The notes under the pieces are model-generated. The model was given only the letters and a program-made list of their open reading frames with translations. It had not been told where the DNA came from and searched no databases. Positions 1 to 8,586 of a stretch of DNA of 18,075 bases are shown in pieces. The first letter of the stretch is position 1. The number at the start of each line of letters is the position of its first letter. The stretch is from UBA817 sp049889215 (GTDB lineage Bacteria > Margulisbacteria > Marinamargulisbacteria > UBA817), in assembly GCA_049889215.1 (NCBI GenBank), contig JBMHDV010000031.1, forward strand, positions 1-18,075, written 5' to 3'. The position numbers and the translations under genes are program-made.

Positions 1-3000
1 CAAAAAAGACAACTCGAAGAGCAAATCGCAAAGGCTACTTCGGACCACGACGCGGAAATCGAAAGGCTTGAAACTGAACACGCAGCGGCTACAACGGCCC
101 TCGAAGCGCAAATCAAAGTGCTTGGAACTGAACACGCAGAGGCTACAGCGGCACTCAACGCAGAAAAAACACGACTCGAAGCCAACCACGCAGAGCAAAT
201 AGAAGGTAAAGAACAGGAACTAGCTACACTTAAAGAGGAACTCACAGCGGCCACAACGGCCCTCGCAGCGGAAAAAACACAACTCGAAGACAACCACGCA
301 GCGCAAATCGAAGGTAAAGAACAGGAACTCGCTAAGCTTAAAGAGGAACACGCAGCAGCCAAAAGAGAATACGAAGCGCGAATCAAAGAGCTTGGAGACT
401 CCCACGAAGCGGCCATAATAGCCCTCGCAGTGGAAAAAACACAACTCGAAGCCAACCACGCAGCGCGAATCAAAGAGCTTGGAGACTCCCACGAAGCAGC
501 CACAGCAGCCCTCGAAGACCGAATCGCGAAAGCTACAACGGAGCACGAAGGTAAAGAACAGGAACTAGCTACACTTAAAGAGGAACTCACAGCGGCCACA
601 ACGGCCCTCGCAGCAGCCAAAAAAGACCAAACTGATTTAAAAGAACAATTCAAAAGAAGAATGGATGAGCTTAGAAAACAAATTAAAGAAAAACAACTTG
701 CTTTAGATAATTACCTTAATCAAGTGGATAAACTTACCCAAGATATTAATCATCAAGAGTTGTCTATAGCACAGTTAACCCAGGCTAAGCTTGAAAGCGA
801 ATCAGAAATTTTGGAGAAAAATCAAACGCTTGATGACATGGCTAAAAACCTGGATGCCAATGAATTAGCTAAAAATAAACTTGAACAAAAAGTGCTTGAA
901 TTAAAATCATCTCTTAATAGTGCTCAACATGTGAATATTGAGCAAAATTCAAAAATTGAGAATTTAAAAAAATCAATTATTGATAAAGATTCGACAATTG
1001 AGCGCCTTAAGTCAAAAATTAGTGAGCTGACGCAAGCCAATCAGGAACTTAACGAAGCGCTTGAAATAAAAAAAGCGGACCTAAGCAATAAAGAACAGCA
1101 ACTTAAGGAGTCTCAACGCCAGTTAGTGGCTAAACGGAATGAAATAGATAAACTAAATGAAACTATCAAAAATTATGATATCGGCCTTCAACGTTTAACA
1201 GACGACTACAGCAAGAAGCTGGCTTCCATCCGCCATGAATACGCTGAAAAAATAGACGAACTCAAATCAGAAATTGCGCGATTAAATACTGAGAATCGAG
1301 ATAAAATTTCTAACGAAGAAGCTACTGCAATGTTCCAATTATGTAGCGATCAAAGGGAGACTATAGCTGCGTTAAATAATGAAAAGGCTACAATGACTAC
1401 GCAGATAGACAAACAGCAGCAAAAAGTCTCAGACTTAGCCTCACAAATTACAATGCTTGAAGATAAATTGGCAACTCAAGCATCGTTACATCAGATCAAC
1501 ACTCACAAGTTGACCACTGAAAATGAGAAACTTAGGGGGGTGGCAGAAAAACAAAAACTTAAATTAACTAACCAAACACAACATATTAAACAATTAACTG
1601 ATTGTATTTCGGAAAAAGATGCGGAAATTGCACGGCTAAGGGCGCTTCTTTCGTACCACTCATCGCAACCACCTGTTCGAAGCATTACTTCGTCACTTCA
1701 GCAACCGCGTATTGCACCCATCGAAACTCAACCTGATGAAACTATTAATGATGACACCATTGCTATTTACCAACAACGGATAAAAGGATGGATGGTAGCA
1801 TGCAATAAATTCTTTGCTGACATAGCGGTACAACAAAATGATATTGAGCCACATAAATTAAAAATTCTTCAAGACCTGTATCGTAATAACCATGCTGGAC
1901 ATAATGAGACTAGCGGCGCACACTTCAAAATGCTTGACAATACACGCTTGATTCAGTGGGGTTGGTCACTATTTAAAACATGGCAAAAACTTGTTTATGC
2001 TATCTTGACTCAACCTGATAACAGGCAAACAAAAGATACTATGCTCTCATTTATAAATGAGAGAGACAACTCTACGTTTCACTTTACTCGAAAACTTTAT
2101 GGCCGAGTCACACAATATTCCGAATTTAATGGCTACAGATTCATGGATCACCCAAATTTTTTCGACCCACACAATAAAGCGATGGATAAAAATGAGTGGC
2201 AAATGATCGATGATCTACGCATTGATGAAATATGTTATAACGTTCCTGGAATTAAAGAACAAGATTTTGATCAGGCCATTTCAAGCTGTTCTAATTTAGA
2301 TTTTTTAGATTATATTCTTTCAAATACTGTCTTATTATTTGGACGTACTGGTAAACATCCATTATGTGAACTGATGAATCATCCTAATTTTGCTAAAGAT
2401 GCCAAAAATATACATCGTCTTTATCAAGTTTCAACTGTTTGGAGCACACTGAATTTTCAAAATGACGATGATGCAGAACTCATCTCAACTCAATTCAAAG
2501 TTGCTACTGATAATATTGAACCGATCCCTCATTTCTTCTTTAAAATCTTTGACCACTGGAATAGCTTACCTGAGACGGGCAGAACGCTTATTTTTTCTAG
2601 TTTAAAAAGCTATTTTGATGCGCCATCATCACCAGCAAGGTCTGGTTCATCCAAATCGTCAACACCCACCTATCAAATTGACACTTTTTCACCCAACCTT
2701 ACCTCTCCATCAGCCATATCCGCCAATGACGTTCAGCTAGCTGTTTCATCAAGAGACGTTGCAAGTCAACCACCCATTGTACAGGAACGTCACTCATTAC
2801 TTCGTGCAGCAAGCTCTTTTTCACTTGCAAATGATGATGATGAGCGAGCCAAAAATATTCAAAGAGATATTAATCAATGTCATGTTTTTGTAAGAGCAAA
2901 ACGTGAGCTCTTCTTTTGTATGACACAGTTATTTAAAGATGGGGAAAAGCTTAAATCACTGATTGCAAAATTACAAAGTAAACCTAACTCTTTTGCGTTC

Positions 3001-3762
3001 AATTTACTTTTCATGTCTTTAAAACAATATCTGACGACCAAAAATATTGATCGTTATGAGATATTTAACTCAAGTATAACTAAGGCAAACCGTGATTGTC
3101 TTGCCAACGAAGCGTCACCAGCCAATATTTATACATCCATGAATACCTTTTTCAACAATCACTCATTAGATGATGTAAATAGCAAAATTAGTGCTGAAGA
3201 ATCACTCTTATCTAATGAAGAAGATCTTGATCTCTCTTCATATAAAAACGATTTTGAGAAATTATGCCAAATCTACCTATTTTTCGTCGATAAACTAACT
3301 AAAAATGTTGAAGCTTGTCTAGTGGAGATCTTAAAACTTACGCTTGCACTCAACGATCCAAACAACCGTACAGTGAACTACAAACATATTATCCAACCCG
3401 AACAACAAATTCATGCAAAAAAAATACTCATGTATATGATTGGTGATTTTAATAATACTACTTATATAAATTTTCGAAATAAAGCTTCACGAAATAGTAT
3501 AAATGATAACGATCTGTTTCCATGGTTGCACCCACTTTTTGCAGACTGTCTTAACGCTGTTACAGATACAGTTATTGGTGAGCATGATCGACAACATCGT
3601 CGTAGACAATTATTTAAATTTGAGCATCAACCATTTATTACATTAATTTATGAGATATTTAATTTTAATTCAGCCAAAATAGAACTACGTGCAGAAGAAG
3701 AGTATCGGATAGAACATGAGCGGCAAATGAAACATGCTGAAAGTTTCGAAAAGCGACACTAA
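1..3762 (+). CDS. Giant coiled-coil protein, 5' end outside the window
   Basis: I do not recognise the family. The frame is open from base 1, encoding 1253 residues before TAA. The GTG at 118 is just a valine codon inside the coil, so the gene starts further left. Roughly the first 560 residues are Glu/Lys/Ala/Leu-rich heptad sequence, predicted as a long coiled coil. Residues 1-210 consist of near-copies of modules such as EGKEQELATLKEEL and EKTQLEANHAA. The coil then becomes irregular and AT-rich. After a short Pro/Gln linker (about nt 1660-1750) comes a mostly helical, Asn-rich C-terminal half with no motif I know. A Ser/Pro-rich, probably disordered loop at about nt 2610-2790 splits it. 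No membrane segment is visible. A scaffold, cytoskeletal or surface-associated role is possible but unproven. Its stop overlaps the stop of the convergent gene by four bases. Confidence 0.85.
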   Translation, partial: QKRQLEEQIAKATSDHDAEIERLETEHAAATTALEAQIKVLGTEHAEATAALNAEKTRLEANHAEQIEGKEQELATLKEELTAATTALAAEKTQLEDNHAAQIEGKEQELAKLKEEHAAAKREYEARIKELGDSHEAAIIALAVEKTQLEANHAARIKELGDSHEAATAALEDRIAKATTEHEGKEQELATLKEELTAATTALAAAKKDQTDLKEQFKRRMDELRKQIKEKQLALDNYLNQVDKLTQDINHQELSIAQLTQAKLESESEILEKNQTLDDMAKNLDANELAKNKLEQKVLELKSSLNSAQHVNIEQNSKIENLKKSIIDKDSTIERLKSKISELTQANQELNEALEIKKADLSNKEQQLKESQRQLVAKRNEIDKLNETIKNYDIGLQRLTDDYSKKLASIRHEYAEKIDELKSEIARLNTENRDKISNEEATAMFQLCSDQRETIAALNNEKATMTTQIDKQQQKVSDLASQITMLEDKLATQASLHQINTHKLTTENEKLRGVAEKQKLKLTNQTQHIKQLTDCISEKDAEIARLRALLSYHSSQPPVRSITSSLQQPRIAPIETQPDETINDDTIAIYQQRIKGWMVACNKFFADIAVQQNDIEPHKLKILQDLYRNNHAGHNETSGAHFKMLDNTRLIQWGWSLFKTWQKLVYAILTQPDNRQTKDTMLSFINERDNSTFHFTRKLYGRVTQYSEFNGYRFMDHPNFFDPHNKAMDKNEWQMIDDLRIDEICYNVPGIKEQDFDQAISSCSNLDFLDYILSNTVLLFGRTGKHPLCELMNHPNFAKDAKNIHRLYQVSTVWSTLNFQNDDDAELISTQFKVATDNIEPIPHFFFKIFDHWNSLPETGRTLIFSSLKSYFDAPSSPARSGSSKSSTPTYQIDTFSPNLTSPSAISANDVQLAVSSRDVASQPPIVQERHSLLRAASSFSLANDDDERAKNIQRDINQCHVFVRAKRELFFCMTQLFKDGEKLKSLIAKLQSKPNSFAFNLLFMSLKQYLTTKNIDRYEIFNSSITKANRDCLANEASPANIYTSMNTFFNNHSLDDVNSKISAEESLLSNEEDLDLSSYKNDFEKLCQIYLFFVDKLTKNVEACLVEILKLTLALNDPNNRTVNYKHIIQPEQQIHAKKILMYMIGDFNNTTYINFRNKASRNSINDNDLFPWLHPLFADCLNAVTDTVIGEHDRQHRRRQLFKFEHQPFITLIYEIFNFNSAKIELRAEEEYRIEHERQMKHAESFEKRH
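202..614 (+). repeat. Direct repeats in the coiled-coil gene
   Basis: Within the 5' part of the coiled-coil gene, 202-269 and 547-614 are identical over 68 bases (offset 345, a multiple of three). 375-410 and 462-497 are identical over 36 bases (offset 87). 259-309 and 421-471 differ at three of 51 bases (offset 162). A further partial copy of the GKEQELA module starts at 313. All offsets preserve frame, so the repeats lengthen the coil without breaking it. This near-identity at DNA level implies recent in-frame duplication or ongoing homogenisation. Confidence 0.9.
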
Positions 3763-4568
3763 CCAAACAGTTTCCGAAATAGTGACCCACCACTCGCGCT
3801 ATTATTTTTGGGGGCTGAAGCTTGATTGGCTTTGGCTAGATGCGTAATCAAACATTCAGCTTGGGCAGCCGCCGTTGTTGGAATGCCCTTTTGATTGACC
3901 AAATAAAACCAGTCGTGGGTCAGCGCTTCTAAAAATTCGTCACTGGCAATGGTATTAAATTCTTTTGCAATGATATCCTCCCAGCCCCTGCGAATGTTAA
4001 TTGGAACGGTGGACTTTGGAACAGGCTTGGGTTGCTCATGCTTTGCAAATGTTAAATGGGCAACTAAAAACTCACTGGCATTTCCTGACTTTAATGCTTT
4101 GGCACGGACGGTCGTTAACTTTTTGAGTTCAGGGAGTCGGGTTTCTTGCGCTTTTTGACGCTGGCGATACCGATCAGAAATGGCTGGGGTTAGCCCAGAC
4201 TGATTTGGGATTTCCTTAGGCACATCCGTTAATGATGTTGCCTTGGATGCTTTATTTGGGCTATCTGGGCTACTTTGTGCAAGGTCAATTCCAGCAGCTT
4301 TGCATAATTGCAATTCGAGATCTGATGCGTCAGGGGCACATTGCTTCAGTAACTCTAACCATTTTTGACTGACACCCTGACCAAATTCATCAGAAAAGTC
4401 TCGTCGATATTTTGCTAAAATCTTTTCCCATTTTTGATTGAGTATCTCCAATTCGGTATCCACTGGAACAGACATTGTGTACCCCTCAGCCATGCACCTT
4501 AAATACGTCATCACAAATCGATCCGGATCTTTTTCGTCAATGGCAACGCCGATATCTGCTAAACTCAT
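3759..4568 (-). CDS. Unrecognised protein with two copies of one domain
   Basis: 269 residues, no known family, no signal peptide or membrane segment. It contains an internal duplication. Residues ~10-95 and ~160-247 align with conserved spacing: Phe18/Phe167, then Trp47/Trp196 exactly 29 residues later, an identical SDEF at 59-62 and 209-212, and Trp70/Trp220. A polar Ser/Pro/Lys linker joins the copies, and the C-terminus is Ser/Asn-rich ending FRKLFG. Each copy looks all-helical. The ATG lies in an ATGA overlap with the stop of the upstream DjlA-like gene, so the two are probably translationally coupled, which suggests a client, adaptor or partner of that co-chaperone. The TAG stop overlaps the TAA of the convergent coiled-coil gene in the tetranucleotide CTAA at 3759-3762. 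Coding status is secure from length, duplication and coupling; function is unknown. Confidence 0.85.
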   Translation of the reverse strand: MSLADIGVAIDEKDPDRFVMTYLRCMAEGYTMSVPVDTELEILNQKWEKILAKYRRDFSDEFGQGVSQKWLELLKQCAPDASDLELQLCKAAGIDLAQSSPDSPNKASKATSLTDVPKEIPNQSGLTPAISDRYRQRQKAQETRLPELKKLTTVRAKALKSGNASEFLVAHLTFAKHEQPKPVPKSTVPINIRRGWEDIIAKEFNTIASDEFLEALTHDWFYLVNQKGIPTTAAAQAECLITHLAKANQASAPKNNSASGGSLFRKLFG

Positions 4569-5401
4569 GCCGCAACTCGCTTCATAAGTTCATCATACGC
4601 ATGGTTAATCTCTTGCATCTTCTTTTCCGCTTGAACACGAAACTCTTCACCCAAATGCTGAACTTTGTCCGGATGATATTTTTTGGTTAATTGTCGGTAA
4701 CTTTTTTTGATCTCATCTTTATTTGCTGAATTGGTTAAGCCTAGTATAGCGTAATATTTATTATCATTGGCCTGTTTTGCAATATCACCAAACTGTGCTT
4801 CAAAGGCCATTTTTATGCGTTGATGGTCAAATGCAGATAAGTTAAGGGCATTGGCTAACCGGTCAATGATTTTCCCCTCGGCCTCATGGAACTCGCCATC
4901 AGAATACGCCACATTGTATACCATATTTAACAACATTAGCTGAGATTCATACCCAAATTGTCGGGTAAATTCCTGGGTTAATGCTGTTAAACTTTCTGTA
5001 GACTGTTGTGCAGCTTCAATAACATCATTTAGCCATGCTAATTTTCCACCCGAAAACTGCATTTGAGAAATAAAAAACTGGCGAATCACTTGAATTTCAG
5101 ATTGACTTACGTTGCCATCGGCTTTTGCAATATGCATTAAAATATGAACCATGATTTCAACAAACCGTTTAAAGTCATCGGACTTCATGGTTAGAGATGC
5201 ATTCACAAATCGGTTATGTCCAACTCGTTTAACAAATCGATACACAAAAAAACCTGCAATGATAAGTGGGAAAAAGTTGATTAAAAATGCAATCACCAGC
5301 CCAAATAAAAGAAAGATGGTTCTGAACCCCCCAAACATTAGCAGGACCAAAAATAATAACCAGAAATAATTTCCCCCATTCGAATAGCGTTGATAATGCA
5401 T
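4565..5401 (-). CDS. djlA: DjlA-like membrane-anchored J-domain co-chaperone
   Basis: 278 residues in the order of the DjlA family. Hydrophobic segments lie at about 12-24 and 28-56. A TerB-like all-helical domain spans about 72-205, with the two acidic signatures KADGNVSQSEI (93-103) and YSDGEFHEAEG (166-176). A C-terminal J domain spans about 215-275. The HPD tripeptide that stimulates DnaK ATPase is intact at 243-245, preceded by the helix II basic residues KKSYRQLTKKY. The protein should sit in the inner membrane with the J domain in the cytoplasm, recruiting DnaK to the membrane. The classical E. coli DjlA has one membrane segment; here the N-terminus may form a hairpin. The ATG at 5401 has no Shine-Dalgarno sequence nearby. 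It is divergent from the adenylate cyclase across 88 bases and coupled by ATGA to the downstream duplicated-domain gene. Confidence 0.88.
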   Translation of the reverse strand: MHYQRYSNGGNYFWLLFLVLLMFGGFRTIFLLFGLVIAFLINFFPLIIAGFFVYRFVKRVGHNRFVNASLTMKSDDFKRFVEIMVHILMHIAKADGNVSQSEIQVIRQFFISQMQFSGGKLAWLNDVIEAAQQSTESLTALTQEFTRQFGYESQLMLLNMVYNVAYSDGEFHEAEGKIIDRLANALNLSAFDHQRIKMAFEAQFGDIAKQANDNKYYAILGLTNSANKDEIKKSYRQLTKKYHPDKVQHLGEEFRVQAEKKMQEINHAYDELMKRVAA

Positions 5402-5489
5402 ACGTATAGCATACCGCTTCAGTTAAAATTCTGCACCCCAAATTAAAAGAATAATGTTTATTTTTTTGATTTTTGACCCATAACTTAAT
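5402..5489. promoter_or_regulatory. Divergent intergenic region, djlA-like / cyclase
   Basis: These 88 AT-rich bases separate two divergently transcribed genes and must hold both promoters. Candidate -10 elements are CATAAC at 5479-5484 (+), five bases before the cyclase ATG, and TATGCT on the minus strand, six bases before the djlA-like ATG. Neither has a good -35 at the right distance. Neither start has a GGAG-like ribosome-binding site. The hexamer assignments are weak; the presence of promoters is inferred from gene orientation. Confidence 0.4.
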
Positions 5490-7376
5490 ATGTTTAATGA
5501 GCGCAGATTTCGTTCTTGGCTTAGCATTGCCCTGGTAACACTTTGTCTTGCAATAATCGCTGGTTTTACTGGAATCACTGAACGAATGCAATGGTTTTTA
5601 CAAGATGGCTTGGCAAACACATTACGTCAACAAACCACGCCGCATCAAAAAGTAAAGCTTATTTTAATCGATGATGCATCGGTAAATCACCTGTCTGATG
5701 TGGTGGGGCGCTACCCTTGGCCTCGTGGAATTTATGCGCCTATAATTAATTTCCTGAATCAAGGTGGCGCTAAGCATATCATCTTTGATATTTTATTTAG
5801 CGAAGAAGAATCATCGCTAAATAGCCATCAGACGTTTATTAAGGAACTCAAAAAATCGAATAATGTCTCGGTTGTTGGACTTCTGACCAATGACATTCAA
5901 ATGAATGAAACTTCACCCCCTTATTTAGAAAAGTCTATTATTCCACACCGTCAGCCCAATAACGATTCCAACACATACGGTACGATCTACCATCCTATTC
6001 CTAGCATTGCAAAAGAAGTAAATACCATTCCGATGGCAAATATCTGGCCGGATAGTGATGGCGTCTACCGGAGAATTCCACTAATGATTCCGTATCGATC
6101 TCATTGGTTAAGCTCCATGCCATTGGCCATCACAACACCAAAAACAATACGGTCAACCCCCAATTTTATTAAAATCAATGACCGCACCATTCCCACCTAT
6201 GGCAATCATGAACTTCTGCTGCATTGGTACCCAAGAGGCATTCAGAAATATTCATTTTCTGGGATATTGGCATCTTGGCAATCAATTCAACAAGGACAAG
6301 AGCCATTAATATCACCCGACGATTTTAAAGACTGTATTGTTATTATTGGCGCTAGTGCGGTTGGTTTGCATGACCTTAAGGCGACCCCTATTCACCCTTA
6401 CATGGCCGGCGCTGAGATTCAAGCGACAGGTATATCCAACATATTATTGAATGATATTTTGTGGCCAAGTCCAACTTGGTTGCCTTGGATGATCTTTTTC
6501 ATAACACTTTATGTGGTTCCTGCATTTTTGCTGCGCCGAGCAAGTATTCATCGGTATTTATTAAGTTTACTCATCCCATTTGTTGAAGTAATGACCATGG
6601 TTATATTGTATTCTCAGTATAATATCTTATTGGATATTGCGTTGCCCCTATTTGGCTTTGGCTGTTGCTACTTTGCAGTACTTGGGTTCAATAGTTTTGT
6701 TGAGTACTTGGAAAAACAACGGGTAAAACAAACCTTCTCGATGTATGTTTCACCTAAAATATTAAATGAACTTAGTGAAAACTATAAAACCATTCAACCT
6801 GAAATTGGCAAGGAACGCGAAGTCTCAATTTTATTTACAGATATTCGGAATTTTACAACCCTAACTGAGCAAAGCCCAGTTGCAGATATTATCGAACTTC
6901 TTAACGATTATTTTGATGCCATGATTGATATCATTCAAGCCAATGATGGTACGGTTGATAAAATGATTGGGGATGCCATCATGGCGTTTTGGAATGCGCC
7001 AATTGAAACAGAAAACCATGCTTTTTTAGCTGTAAAAACAGCTCAAGAAATGCAACTTCGCTTGGCTGAATTGAATGTTATGTGGGAACGAGCTGGCCGA
7101 CTAACCATCGATACAGGCATTGGAATAAATACAGGTCGATGCATTGTCGGAAATATCGGATCCAAGCAACGGGTGAATTACACATTAATTGGTGATGTGG
7201 TGAATGCAACCGCACGCCTAGAAGCCATGTGCAAAAATTATGATGACCATATTTTAATTAGTAAACAGACGTTTGAAAAAGTGAACCATCAACTCCAGTG
7301 TGAATTTATCGATAATGTTCATGTGAAAGGTAAAGAAGAGCCCTTGCAAATATACGCGCCGAGGTATGATACATGA
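5490..7376 (+). CDS. CHASE2-domain class III adenylate cyclase
   Basis: 628 residues. A first membrane segment (~10-30) is followed by an extracytoplasmic CHASE2 sensor (about 50-320, with the typical VKLILIDDASV, YPWPR and IIFDILFSE stretches). Three membrane helices (~328-347, 355-375, 380-400), a short linker and a class III nucleotide cyclase domain (~440-605) follow. The active site looks complete: metal aspartates D451 (FTDIRNF) and D495 (IGDAIMAF), purine-contact K491 with T565, and transition-state residues N572 and R576 (IGDVVNATARLE). Lys plus Thr/Asp at the purine positions favours ATP over GTP, so cAMP is the likely product. CHASE2 ligands are not known in general. It is first in an overlapping operon: its TGA shares ATGA with the next gene. 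No Shine-Dalgarno precedes the ATG; an upstream in-frame ATG at 5454 runs into TAA at 5481, which supports 5490. Confidence 0.93.
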   Translation: MFNERRFRSWLSIALVTLCLAIIAGFTGITERMQWFLQDGLANTLRQQTTPHQKVKLILIDDASVNHLSDVVGRYPWPRGIYAPIINFLNQGGAKHIIFDILFSEEESSLNSHQTFIKELKKSNNVSVVGLLTNDIQMNETSPPYLEKSIIPHRQPNNDSNTYGTIYHPIPSIAKEVNTIPMANIWPDSDGVYRRIPLMIPYRSHWLSSMPLAITTPKTIRSTPNFIKINDRTIPTYGNHELLLHWYPRGIQKYSFSGILASWQSIQQGQEPLISPDDFKDCIVIIGASAVGLHDLKATPIHPYMAGAEIQATGISNILLNDILWPSPTWLPWMIFFITLYVVPAFLLRRASIHRYLLSLLIPFVEVMTMVILYSQYNILLDIALPLFGFGCCYFAVLGFNSFVEYLEKQRVKQTFSMYVSPKILNELSENYKTIQPEIGKEREVSILFTDIRNFTTLTEQSPVADIIELLNDYFDAMIDIIQANDGTVDKMIGDAIMAFWNAPIETENHAFLAVKTAQEMQLRLAELNVMWERAGRLTIDTGIGINTGRCIVGNIGSKQRVNYTLIGDVVNATARLEAMCKNYDDHILISKQTFEKVNHQLQCEFIDNVHVKGKEEPLQIYAPRYDT

Positions 7377-7840
7377 CCCGCTTGATTGCACTTATCATGA
7401 TGTTGACCTGCATGGGTTATGGTCAACAAATGTATGTGATGAGCCGGACGTTAAATGTCATGAATGGGCCGTCGCTTGACTCAAAAAAAATTGCAGCTTT
7501 GCACCATGGTGATCAAGTAATAATTAATGATACTGATGGCATTTGGGTGTTTATTAATCGCAAAGAAACCAGTGGATGGGTTTGTAAATTCAATCTGGTG
7601 GACCATGACCCAAATCGCACTCAAATTATTGAAGCGATTCAACGAACGAACTTAAATAAACGTGCCAGAAAACGTGCGTCTGCCTATTCAACTGCTGCAA
7701 CCACTCGTGGGTTTAATGAATCGGAAGATAAAGTAGCCACTACCACTGATTATCTGGCGGTAAAGCGAATGATGACTTTTTTACCAACCGTTACTGAAAT
7801 CAAAGACTTTATGACGAAAGGAACGCTCAAATGGGATTAA
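7373..7840 (+). CDS. Secreted bacterial SH3-domain protein
   Basis: 155 residues. A hydrophobic signal peptide (1-17, MTRLIALIMM...GYG) is followed by a bacterial SH3 domain at about 20-75, with the usual pattern LNVMNGPSLDSKKIAALHHGD...WVFI...GWV. Bacterial SH3 domains of this type often bind peptidoglycan or peptide in the envelope. The remainder (76-155) is basic then polar, with no recognised domain. Cys13 follows MLT, a poor lipobox, so I favour simple secretion over lipidation. The start is well supported: GAGG at 7361-7364 is eight bases upstream, and the ATG overlaps the cyclase stop as ATGA. The end overlaps the protease gene by ten bases, so the protein is made in step with its neighbours and probably acts in the periplasm with them. 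Confidence 0.85.
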   Translation: MTRLIALIMMLTCMGYGQQMYVMSRTLNVMNGPSLDSKKIAALHHGDQVIINDTDGIWVFINRKETSGWVCKFNLVDHDPNRTQIIEAIQRTNLNKRARKRASAYSTAATTRGFNESEDKVATTTDYLAVKRMMTFLPTVTEIKDFMTKGTLKWD

Positions 7841-8586
7841 AAAAGAGCATATTTATCACTCTGTTTATTGGTTTATTCTCAAGTCTTATTTTTAGCACCC
7901 CAACGACTCAACATGAGGTTCGCCTGGGAACACGCGTCGCTGCAACGATTCTAGCTAAATATGAACAAACCGCTGAATCCTCATTAATTCGATATGTTAA
8001 TTTGGTCGGACAAAGTATTGTAAAAACAAGTGGCCGGAAAGATATTCAATATTATTTCACCGTGTTAGCATCAAATGATTTATTTGCATTGGCATGCCCA
8101 GGAGGGTTTATTTTTATAACTGAAGGAATGGTTAAACAACTTAAAAATGAAGCTGAGCTGGCAGGGGTATTGGCTCACGAAATTGCACATATTAATCAGA
8201 AGCATATTTTTGATCAACTCAAATCAAATGAAGATAATAACAGTGAACTTTTTCATCGCTTACTGATGGCCAAACATACCACTGGCACCGTTGCTTTTCA
8301 TGAAATAGGCAGTAAAGCAAGTGAATTACTATTAAATAAAGGAATGCATCAAAATGATGAATATGAAGCCGATATTGCAGCTGTTTTTTACCTAAAAAAT
8401 ACTGGCTATCTTCCACAAAGCTATATTGACGTTATTCAACGATTGCCTCATGATACAACGACACACACTCACGATCACCCAAGTATTGACCAACGTATTG
8501 CCGATGTAACAGCAATGTTTCCAGCTGATTATTTAAAGACCGGCGTAACATTGGAGGGACGATTTAACCGCCATGCTTTACGCTAA
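7831..8586 (+). CDS. Periplasmic M48-family zinc metalloprotease
   Basis: 251 residues. An N-terminal hydrophobic signal (about 4-22) precedes a compact M48 domain. The zinc motif HEIAH is at 116-120 with catalytic E117. The third ligand is probably E177 in EYEAD (177-181). The family's C-terminal HPSIDQRI motif is at 216-223. Substrate-cleft sequence CPGGFIFITEGM (89-100) is also typical of this group (LoiP/BepA/YcaL-like). The length fits the short forms without a TPR tail. In diderms such enzymes degrade misassembled outer-membrane proteins, which fits the barrel gene directly downstream; that link is inference. AAAGGA at 7817-7822 lies eight bases before the ATG. A His-rich loop (207-216, HDTTTHTHDH) just before the HP motif is an unusual detail. 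Confidence 0.92.
   Translation: MGLKKSIFITLFIGLFSSLIFSTPTTQHEVRLGTRVAATILAKYEQTAESSLIRYVNLVGQSIVKTSGRKDIQYYFTVLASNDLFALACPGGFIFITEGMVKQLKNEAELAGVLAHEIAHINQKHIFDQLKSNEDNNSELFHRLLMAKHTTGTVAFHEIGSKASELLLNKGMHQNDEYEADIAAVFYLKNTGYLPQSYIDVIQRLPHDTTTHTHDHPSIDQRIADVTAMFPADYLKTGVTLEGRFNRHALR

Noticed and set aside
118..120. GTG as start of the coiled-coil gene
   Set aside because: The frame continues open to base 1 with the same heptad sequence, and no ribosome-binding site precedes the GTG.
220..546. 108-codon antisense ORF in the coiled-coil gene
   Set aside because: It is the reverse of the repeat block: lack of stops follows from the Glu/Ala/Leu codons opposite. Its Phe/Cys-rich product resembles nothing.
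3779..3815. Possible hairpin with T-run near the coiled-coil stop
   Set aside because: The stem is only three or four pairs and lies within the convergent gene's coding sequence.
5229..5620. Antisense ORFs (120 and 65 codons) across the djlA-like / cyclase region
   Set aside because: They overlap the ends of two well-supported genes and the promoter gap, and the products show no domain or bias.
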